A stretch of 11,095 nucleotides of DNA, taken from NCBI GenBank assembly GCA_934216185.1, contig CAKQBM010000058.1, forward strand, positions 1 through 11,095, in the 5' to 3' direction. Origin of the DNA: an uncultured Streptococcus sp. (lineage in GTDB: Bacteria; Bacillota; Bacilli; Lactobacillales; Streptococcaceae). A program made the translations under genes and the position numbers. The notes beneath the pieces are model-generated. The model saw only the letters and a program-made list of their open reading frames with translations. It ran no database searches and had not been told where the DNA came from. Shown piece by piece: positions 7,359 through 11,095 of this stretch (its first letter is position 1; each line of letters starts with the position of its first letter).

Positions 7359-8762
7359 TTAATTCTTTTGGGAGTAATAACTCTCTAATTGTAGGAACTC
7401 CTCAATAACATAGTGAGCTTCTTCCATCCCTTTTAATTGTCCCATAGCTATGAGCTGCACAACAATATTCCCCACAGCTGTAGCCTCAGTCGAACCTGTA
7501 AGAACCTCTTTACCAGTTCTATCAGCAATCATTTGGTTAAAGTAACTGGCTCTAGCACCTCCTCCAATCACATATATCCTTTTATAAGACTTATGAGTTA
7601 GCCCTTCTAATAACTCTATCGTTTTCCTATACGTTTCAGCTAGGCTTTCATAAACGATCTTAAATAGTTGTCCATCTGTCCACTCTCTAGTTTCATGATG
7701 ATGGTCTAAATATTCTGTCAAAGTCTTGTACATATCAGATTCTGTTACAAATTCAGTTGATTCAGTATCAATCAGAGGAAGAAGCTCTTTTTCTTTCTCT
7801 ACCATTCTTTTTATATCAGCAAAAGAATAGGCTTTCCCTCTTCGTTCAAATGAACGTCTTAGTTCCTCTATGATCCACAACCCTGTACAATTCTTCAGAA
7901 ATGTAATCACTCCATCTTTACCGACTTCATTTGTAAATCCATAACTGAAGGATTCGGTAGTAAGAATCGGTGAAGTAAGTTCCACTCCAACTAAAGACCA
8001 AGTACCTGATGAAATAAATAAACTACCTTCTGTCTTAGGTACTGAGACAATAGCACTGGCTGTATCATGACTACAAACATTCACAACAGGAATATCGCCT
8101 ACACCATACTCCTTTTTTATCCTTCCAAGGACATTTCCCTCTGAAACAATTTCAGGAAGTAAAGATGAATCCAATTCAAATAGTTTTAAGATATTCTGAT
8201 TCCAATTTTGACTCCTAGGATCAAATAATTGAGTTGTTGAAGCAATGCTTTTTTCTGTCGCAAACCTACCTGTCAAGAGATAATTAAACAAATCTGGCAT
8301 TAAAAGAATCTTATTGGTCTTATAGAAAGAGTCAGGAGATTCTTGCCGTACCTTAAAGAGTTGAAACAAGGTATTAATCTCCATAATCTGATTTCCTGTT
8401 TCTGAATACAGTTTTTCTAATTCAGTCATTTCAGATATTTCTTTCAACACACCTTTTGTTCTTTCATCACGATAATGAACAGGTTGTGATAACAACTTAC
8501 CCTCATTATCAATCAGTCCAAAATCAACACCCCATGTATCAATAGCAACTGATAAAATCTTATAATTAGCACTGGCCAATCGAATACTTTCAAGAATTTT
8601 AGCTAGTAGAAAGTCAACATCCCAAGATAAATGCCCTTTTGCCCTAATAGCTTGATTAGGAAAGCGATTTATTTCTTCCATTACTAGTTTATTTTCAGAA
8701 AGGTAACCAACGATTGCTCTTCCAGAAGTCGCACCTAAATCTATTGCTAAAACCGCTTCCAT
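7359..8762 (-). CDS. fucK: L-fuculokinase FucK (FGGY carbohydrate kinase family)
   Basis: 467 residues, the normal length for this family. It phosphorylates L-fuculose at C1 with ATP. Two FGGY actin-like domains are readable: the N-terminal domain with the phosphate-binding [10 protein letters not shown] (6-15) and [11 protein letters not shown] (73-83), [11 protein letters not shown] (155-165), the presumed catalytic Asp D233 in CSHDTASA, and then the nucleotide-binding domain with SSGTWSL (251-257) and [18 protein letters not shown] (400-417). The sequence is of the RhaB/FucK type, so rhamnulokinase would be the alternative from sequence alone; the fucI/fucA/fucU context decides for fuculose. 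SD AGGAG lies just before the ATG. First gene of the operon, so transcription starts about 25 bp upstream. Confidence 0.92.
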   Translation of the reverse strand: MEAVLAIDLGATSGRAIVGYLSENKLVMEEINRFPNQAIRAKGHLSWDVDFLLAKILESIRLASANYKILSVAIDTWGVDFGLIDNEGKLLSQPVHYRDERTKGVLKEISEMTELEKLYSETGNQIMEINTLFQLFKVRQESPDSFYKTNKILLMPDLFNYLLTGRFATEKSIASTTQLFDPRSQNWNQNILKLFELDSSLLPEIVSEGNVLGRIKKEYGVGDIPVVNVCSHDTASAIVSVPKTEGSLFISSGTWSLVGVELTSPILTTESFSYGFTNEVGKDGVITFLKNCTGLWIIEELRRSFERRGKAYSFADIKRMVEKEKELLPLIDTESTEFVTESDMYKTLTEYLDHHHETREWTDGQLFKIVYESLAETYRKTIELLEGLTHKSYKRIYVIGGGARASYFNQMIADRTGKEVLTGSTEATAVGNIVVQLIAMGQLKGMEEAHYVIEEFLQLESYYSQKN

Positions 8763-8793
8763 TTTTCTCCTCTCTTCGTTTTTGATTAACTTT

Positions 8794-8822
8794 ATTATAA
8801 ACGCCTCGCCTTATTTTTTCAA
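8794..8822 (-). promoter_or_regulatory. Promoter of the fuc operon
   Basis: On the minus strand TTGAAA (8822-8817), 17-bp spacer, TATAAT (8799-8794), a near-perfect vegetative promoter. The predicted start is near 8787, giving a leader of about 25 nt that contains the fucK SD. Nothing else in the operon has a promoter this good, so all seven genes are probably one transcript. Confidence 0.8.
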
Positions 8823-8823
8823 T

Positions 8824-8838
8824 ATGTGAACGCTTACT
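8824..8838 (+). promoter_or_regulatory. Candidate cre site (CcpA) at the fuc promoter
   Basis: ATGTGAACGCTTACT fits the cre consensus WTGNAANCGNWNNCW with one mismatch (G at the fifth position). It lies one base upstream of the operon -35 element and between the two divergent promoters, where catabolite control of a sugar operon would be expected. Confidence 0.5.
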
Positions 8839-8898
8839 TGGAGAATGTTCAAATGAGAAGCCAATATAGATAAAAATAATTCAAATTTCTTCATCTTG

Positions 8899-8907
8899 TG
8901 CTATAAT
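8899..8907 (+). promoter_or_regulatory. Extended -10 promoter of fucR
   Basis: TGCTATAAT gives an extended -10 (TGn) with a perfect TATAAT at 8902-8907. The sequence 17 bp upstream is ATTCAA, a poor -35, as is common for extended -10 promoters. Transcription should begin near 8914, giving a leader of about 24 nt. Confidence 0.65.
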
Positions 8908-8937
8908 ATAGTTGAAACGATCAATTAGGAGAATGTT

Positions 8938-9711
8938 ATGATAAAAGATGAACGTATACTTGAACTGATTGAAATCATTAAAAAGAAAAAAAGAATTGCT
9001 GTAAAAGAACTGGCAGAAATCACTTTCTCCAGCACAAGTACCTTACGTCGTGATTTAATTTTCTTAGAAAATCAGGGACTTATCAAAAGAAAACACGGTT
9101 ATGTGATCCTGTCCTCTATGAACACAATTGAACTTTCTCATCAAATACGTGAAGGAGAAAGTACGCGGCAAAAAAGATTAATAGCTAGTCTCGCTAAAGA
9201 CTTTATTCGGTCTGGCATGTGTGTTTATCTGGATTCCAGTACGACTGTCTACGAACTTTGTCCCTATCTTTCTGAACTTGATAATTTGATTATTTTTACA
9301 AATGGTCTACATACAGCACAAACCCTATCTGAAACTGTTAGAGATAGCTCCAAAATCTTTATCACATCTGGCGAGGTCAAACATCAATCCTGTTCCGTGG
9401 TCAACTATGATAAGGAAAATTCTTTATTGGATCATTTTAATATTGATTTGGCATTTTGTTCAGCAAGAGGTATTGATGGCCAATATGTTTATGAAGCTTC
9501 TCTCAGCCAAGCTATTTCAAAAAAGAATATTATTGACAAAGCCCATGAAACCATCTTACTGATTGATAGTTCTAAATTCTACAAGACTGGATTTTTTAAA
9601 ATTAATCCCCTCTCCAAATACACAACCTTTATTTCTGACACCTTGCCAGATCAAAAATTATTAGACGCAGTAGAATTATTTGATGGAGAATGGGTTTCTG
9701 ATATTCAATGA
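8938..9711 (+). CDS. fucR: DeoR-family transcriptional regulator of fucose use, FucR
   Basis: 257 residues, the normal DeoR-family length. The N-terminal winged HTH includes RIAVKELAEIT and STLRRDLIFLENQGLIKR (about residues 19-51), the typical DeoR signature. The C-terminal sugar-phosphate-sensing domain shows DSSTT (99-103), TNGL (121-124), SARGID (175-180) and DSSKF (210-214), as in DeoRC proteins that sense phosphorylated sugars, here plausibly fuculose 1-phosphate. A good SD (AGGAG) lies 6 nt before the ATG. The gene is divergent from the operon, with a 175-bp shared regulatory region. Whether it activates or represses cannot be told from sequence. The stop codon lies within the start of a BOX element, so the last residues (SDIQ) may be element-derived. 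Confidence 0.92.
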   Translation: MIKDERILELIEIIKKKKRIAVKELAEITFSSTSTLRRDLIFLENQGLIKRKHGYVILSSMNTIELSHQIREGESTRQKRLIASLAKDFIRSGMCVYLDSSTTVYELCPYLSELDNLIIFTNGLHTAQTLSETVRDSSKIFITSGEVKHQSCSVVNYDKENSLLDHFNIDLAFCSARGIDGQYVYEASLSQAISKKNIIDKAHETILLIDSSKFYKTGFFKINPLSKYTTFISDTLPDQKLLDAVELFDGEWVSDIQ

Positions 9712-9878
9712 AAATCAAACAGGAAGCTAGTCTCAGCTTGCTCAAAGTACAGATTTGAAAATTGATCAAGTCAGCTCGAAACACTGTTTTGAGGTTGTAG
9801 ATAGAACTGACAAAATCAGCCCCCCATGGACACGGCAAGGCGAAGCTGACATGATTTGAAGAGATTTTCGAAGAGTAT
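9703..9878 (-). repeat. BOX element (boxA on the right, boxC on the left)
   Basis: On the minus strand it begins ATACTCTTCGAAAATCTCTT and includes GCCTTGCCGTGT, a variant of the boxA core used for BOX-PCR typing. The boxB core AACACTGTTTTGAGGTTGTAG lies around 9780, with a second degraded boxB-like stretch at about 9740-9778 (TTTGAAAATTGATCAAGTCAGC). The boxC end (GAAAATCAAACAGGAAGCTAG) overlaps the fucR stop codon. BOX elements are imperfectly palindromic non-coding repeats of S. pneumoniae and close relatives. Confidence 0.85.
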
Positions 9879-9946
9879 TCGTTCTGTCTGCTGACTTATA
9901 TACAAATACTCAATTTCAATAGAAATGGAGTAAATCTTCCCACAAT

Positions 9947-9992
9947 AAAACGCATAGTATCAAGTTTTTGCACAGCTGATATTATGCGTTTT
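9947..9992 (+). terminator. Terminator hairpin downstream of fucR and the BOX element
   Basis: AAAACGCATAGTATCA (9947-9962) pairs with TGATATTATGCGTTTT (9977-9992), a 16-bp stem with one G-U, 14-nt loop, then T-rich sequence. A's on the left and T's on the right make it potentially bidirectional. It separates fucR from the toxin-antitoxin array. Confidence 0.8.
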
Positions 9993-10046
9993 TCTGATTT
10001 TAAAGATTTTGTCGCCTAGACCCTATATTTCAAGAATTAAGTGACC

Positions 10047-10075
10047 TTGATGATCTAAATTTATTGTGGTATACT
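10047..10075 (+). promoter_or_regulatory. Toxin mRNA promoter, unit 1
   Basis: TTGATG (10047-10052), 17-bp spacer, TATACT (10070-10075) preceded by TGG (extended -10). Predicted start near 10082, directly before a hairpin ATCGG-TTA-CCGAT (10085-10097), so the transcript would carry a stem-loop at its 5' end. Confidence 0.8.
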
Positions 10076-10133
10076 ATTTTTGTCATCGGTTACCGATTAC
10101 GTTCCTATGGGTTCGTGAGAGGAGGTGAAACTA

Positions 10134-10232
10134 ATGAGCCTTATCATAGAGCTCGCTCTTACTATTATAGCGGACGTCATCGCAGGAATTATCTTGTATT
10201 TCGTCTGCAGATGGCTAGATAGTAAGGAGTAG
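10134..10232 (+). CDS. Fst/Ldr-family type I toxin, 32 aa, unit 1
   Basis: 32 residues, MSLIIELALT at the N-terminus and LYFVCRWLDSKE at the C-terminus, with a hydrophobic segment from about residue 3 to 25 and a short charged tail. Spacing of A13, G18, L21, R26 and L28-D29 matches the same residues in the Fst toxin of plasmid pAD1 (AxxxxGxxLxxxxRxLD), from my memory of that sequence. Fst peptides act from inside the cell on the membrane and chromosome. AGGAGGTGA, an almost complete anti-16S match, lies 8 nt before the ATG, implying very strong translation unless blocked. Cognate antisense RNA at 10280-10341. Nucleotide-identical to the unit 3 ORF. No other function seems likely, though toxicity is inferred. 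Confidence 0.85.
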   Translation: MSLIIELALTIIADVIAGIILYFVCRWLDSKE

Positions 10233-10282
10233 ACCGAGTGACTAGCCTATAAACACCCGTTAAATCGCTAAGATACGTCAAA

Positions 10283-10316
10283 AAAGCCCTTAACTATGCC
10301 AGTAGTTAGGGGCTTT
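10283..10316. terminator. Shared bidirectional terminator, unit 1
   Basis: AAAGCCCTTAACTA (10283-10296) pairs with TAGTTAGGGGCTTT (10303-10316) across a 6-nt loop TGCCAG. The minus strand is followed by six T's (strong terminator for the antisense RNA); the plus strand has only a weak T-run. The stem is identical in all three units, while the loop is not. Confidence 0.85.
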
Positions 10317-10322
10317 GGTGTT

Positions 10323-10338
10323 CTAATGAACCTTATCA
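10323..10338 (+). repeat. Direct repeat of the toxin start region, unit 1
   Basis: CTAATGAACCTTATCA repeats CTAATGAGCCTTATCA at 10131-10146, which spans the toxin start codon. 15 of 16 bases are identical. Upstream, GGTG also matches with a one-base gap. This corresponds to the DR elements of the pAD1 par locus. Confidence 0.85.
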
Positions 10339-10347
10339 ATTAACTAT

Positions 10348-10376
10348 ATTCTAGCATATAATCTACAATAGTTCAA
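10348..10376 (-). promoter_or_regulatory. Antisense RNA promoter, unit 1
   Basis: Minus strand TTGAAC (10376-10371), 17-bp spacer ending TGC, TAGAAT (10353-10348). Extended -10 with consensus-like -35. Confidence 0.8.
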
Positions 10377-10389
10377 GCATTAAGTGAGG

Positions 10390-10418
10390 TTGATGATCTA
10401 AATTTAGTGTAGTATAAT
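10390..10418 (+). promoter_or_regulatory. Toxin mRNA promoter, unit 2
   Basis: TTGATG (10390-10395), 17-bp spacer, TATAAT (10413-10418). The -10 is perfect here, but the TGn extension found in units 1 and 3 is lost (TAG). The same 5' hairpin follows at 10428-10440. Confidence 0.8.
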
Positions 10419-10476
10419 ACTTTTGTCATCGGTTACCGATTACGTTCCTATGGGTTCGTGAGAGGAGGTGAAACTA

Positions 10477-10575
10477 ATGAGCCTTATACCAGAGCTTGCT
10501 CTTACTATTATAGCAGATGTTATAGCTGGAATTATCTTGTATTTCGTCTGCAAATGGCTAGATGGTAAGAAGTAG
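10477..10575 (+). CDS. Fst/Ldr-family type I toxin, 32 aa, unit 2 (divergent copy)
   Basis: Differs from units 1 and 3 at four residues: I5P, R26K, S30G and E32K, giving MSLIPELALT at the start and CKWLDGKK at the end. There are also several synonymous changes (for example GCA, GAT, GTT and ATA in the centre), so it diverged earlier than the other pair. The proline near the membrane segment start and the Lys-rich tail may alter membrane insertion or potency. A13, G18, L21 and the WLD block are kept, which suggests selection for function. Same AGGAGGTGA site 8 nt before the ATG. Confidence 0.85.
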   Translation: MSLIPELALTIIADVIAGIILYFVCKWLDGKK

Positions 10576-10625
10576 ACCGAATGACTAGCCTATCAACACC
10601 CGTTAAATTGCTAAGATACGTCAAA

Positions 10626-10659
10626 AAAGCCCTTAACTATGGCACTAGTTAGGGGCTTT
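10626..10659. terminator. Shared bidirectional terminator, unit 2
   Basis: Same 14-bp stem as unit 1 (10626-10639 with 10646-10659), loop TGGCAC. Confidence 0.85.
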
Positions 10660-10665
10660 GGTGTT

Positions 10666-10681
10666 CTAATGAACCTTATAC
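10666..10681 (+). repeat. Direct repeat of the toxin start region, unit 2
   Basis: CTAATGAACCTTATAC repeats CTAATGAGCCTTATAC at 10474-10489, again 15 of 16. The final AC replaces CA in both arms of this unit only, so the two arms have changed together. Confidence 0.85.
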
Positions 10682-10690
10682 ACTAACTAC

Positions 10691-10719
10691 ATTCTAGCAT
10701 ATAAGTCCTAATATTTCAA
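10691..10719 (-). promoter_or_regulatory. Antisense RNA promoter, unit 2
   Basis: Minus strand TTGAAA (10719-10714), 17-bp spacer ending TGC, TAGAAT (10696-10691). Elements are conserved while most of the spacer has changed. Confidence 0.8.
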
Positions 10720-10732
10720 ACATTAAGCAATG

Positions 10733-10761
10733 TTGATGGTCTAAATTTATTGTGGTATACT
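10733..10761 (+). promoter_or_regulatory. Toxin mRNA promoter, unit 3
   Basis: TTGATG (10733-10738), 17-bp spacer, TATACT (10756-10761) with TGG extension, as in unit 1. Hairpin ATCGG-TTA-CCGAT follows at 10771-10783. Confidence 0.8.
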
Positions 10762-10819
10762 ATTTTTGTCATCGGTTACCGATTACGTTCCTTACGGTTC
10801 GTGAGAGGAGGTGAAACTA

Positions 10820-10918
10820 ATGAGCCTTATCATAGAGCTCGCTCTTACTATTATAGCGGACGTCATCGCAGGAATTATCTTGTATTTCGTCTGCAGATGG
10901 CTAGATAGTAAGGAGTAG
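10820..10918 (+). CDS. Fst/Ldr-family type I toxin, 32 aa, unit 3
   Basis: Nucleotide-identical over all 99 bases to the unit 1 ORF, hence the same 32-residue peptide with one hydrophobic segment and tail CRWLDSKE. Its 5' leader differs, however (CCTTACGGTTCG instead of CCTATGGGTTCG), as do the bases around the terminator loop, so the coding part may have been homogenised by recombination while the flanks were not. SD and spacing as in unit 1. Confidence 0.85.
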   Translation: MSLIIELALTIIADVIAGIILYFVCRWLDSKE

Positions 10919-10968
10919 ACCGACTGACTAGCCTATCAACACCCGTTAAATCGCTAAGATACGTAAAA

Positions 10969-11002
10969 AAAGCCCTTAACTACGGCCATAGTTAGGGGCT
11001 TT
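10969..11002. terminator. Shared bidirectional terminator, unit 3
   Basis: Same 14-bp stem (10969-10982 with 10989-11002), loop CGGCCA. Confidence 0.85.
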
Positions 11003-11008
11003 GGTGTT

Positions 11009-11024
11009 CTAATGAACCTTATCA
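11009..11024 (+). repeat. Direct repeat of the toxin start region, unit 3
   Basis: CTAATGAACCTTATCA repeats CTAATGAGCCTTATCA at 10817-10832, identical to the unit 1 pair. Confidence 0.85.
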
Positions 11025-11033
11025 ATTAACTAT

Positions 11034-11062
11034 ATTCTAGCATATAAACTCCGATATTTCAA
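11034..11062 (-). promoter_or_regulatory. Antisense RNA promoter, unit 3
   Basis: Minus strand TTGAAA (11062-11057), 17-bp spacer ending TGC, TAGAAT (11039-11034). Sequence to the right of the -35 is unique, not repeat. Confidence 0.8.
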
Positions 11063-11095
11063 GAGTTTTATTTATTGTTTAAAGTTCTGAAAGGT

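Larger units (their letters stand above)
10280..10341 (-). ncRNA. Antisense antitoxin RNA, unit 1 (RNAII-like)
   Basis: Starts about 7 nt after the minus-strand -10 (10353-10348) and ends in the T6 run of the shared terminator, giving about 62 nt, very near the roughly 65 nt of pAD1 RNAII. Its 5' part is complementary (15 of 16 positions, the last a G-U) to the toxin start region 10131-10146 through the direct repeat, and its 3' part is the exact complement of the toxin mRNA terminator. Ends are predicted, not measured. Confidence 0.75.
10623..10684 (-). ncRNA. Antisense antitoxin RNA, unit 2
   Basis: Same architecture as unit 1, about 62 nt, starting near 10684 and ending in the T6 run at 10628-10623. 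The start-codon-pairing part ends in GTATAAGG instead of TGATAAGG, matching the changed toxin sequence of this unit. Confidence 0.75.
10965..11027 (-). ncRNA. Antisense antitoxin RNA, unit 3
   Basis: Predicted start near 11027 from the -10 at 11039-11034, end in a T7 run (10971-10965). The start-codon-pairing sequence is the same as unit 1, but the loop sequence is different. Confidence 0.75.
10024..11062. repeat. Tandem array of three 343-bp type I toxin-antitoxin units
   Basis: Equivalent sites recur at exactly 343 bp: toxin ATGs at 10134, 10477 and 10820; sense -35 elements at 10047, 10390 and 10733. Each unit contains a sense promoter, 5' hairpin, toxin ORF, bidirectional terminator and antisense promoter. 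A short motif ATATTTCAAG (the -35 of the antisense promoter) flanks the array on both sides (10024-10034 and 11054-11063), marking likely duplication borders. To the right, similarity stops within this motif. Confidence 0.9.

Noticed and set aside
9629..9838. 69-residue minus-strand ORF
   Set aside because: It lies almost wholly within the BOX element and the fucR 3' end; repeat-derived, no SD.
9905..9918. Second BOX copy after the first
   Set aside because: Only about 11 bases (AATACTCAATT) resemble a BOX end; too short to call.
10024..11062. CRISPR array or integron-like repeats
   Set aside because: The 343-bp units are near-identical throughout, with ORFs and promoters; there are no short repeats with unique spacers and no cas genes.

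Overview
The window looks like a chromosomal segment of a mitis-group Streptococcus (S. mitis, S. oralis or S. pneumoniae relatives). The evidence is low GC, strong AGGAGG-type ribosome binding sites, a RUP-like miniature element, a BOX element (both typical of pneumococcus and close relatives), and a fucose operon whose FucI, FucA, FucK, FucU and FucR look streptococcal. This rests on recognition, not on a database search.

Layout. Positions 1-161 are the 3' end of a plus-strand class C acid phosphatase (lipoprotein e(P4)/LppC family). It converges on the operon to its right. The 265-bp gap between them holds a terminator for each side and a RUP-like element between the terminators.

Positions 427-8762 are a seven-gene minus-strand operon, transcribed fucK - fucA - fucI - PTS EIIC - GH95 fucosidase - PTS EIIB - fucU. 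Its promoter (TTGAAA-17-TATAAT) lies at 8794-8822, with a candidate CcpA (cre) site directly upstream. A DeoR-type regulator, fucR (8938-9711), is transcribed divergently. Its stop codon lies in the edge of a BOX element, followed by a terminator hairpin. The proposed logic is: a lactose/cellobiose-type PTS imports a fucosylated, probably galactose-containing oligosaccharide; a cytoplasmic GH95 enzyme releases L-fucose; FucU equilibrates the anomers; FucI, FucK and FucA convert fucose to DHAP and L-lactaldehyde. No EIIA domain and no lactaldehyde reductase is present in the window.

Positions about 10,024-11,062 are the most unusual part: three tandem units with an exact period of 343 bp. Each is a complete Fst/Ldr-type type I toxin-antitoxin module: a sense promoter, a 32-residue membrane toxin with a strong SD, a bidirectional terminator, and a convergent antisense promoter for an RNA of about 62 nt. 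Each unit also has a direct repeat that lets the antisense RNA pair with the toxin start codon. The repeat differs in the middle unit, and both arms differ together. The terminator loop differs in all three units while its stem is invariant. This suggests that the three antitoxins are at least partly specific to their own toxins.
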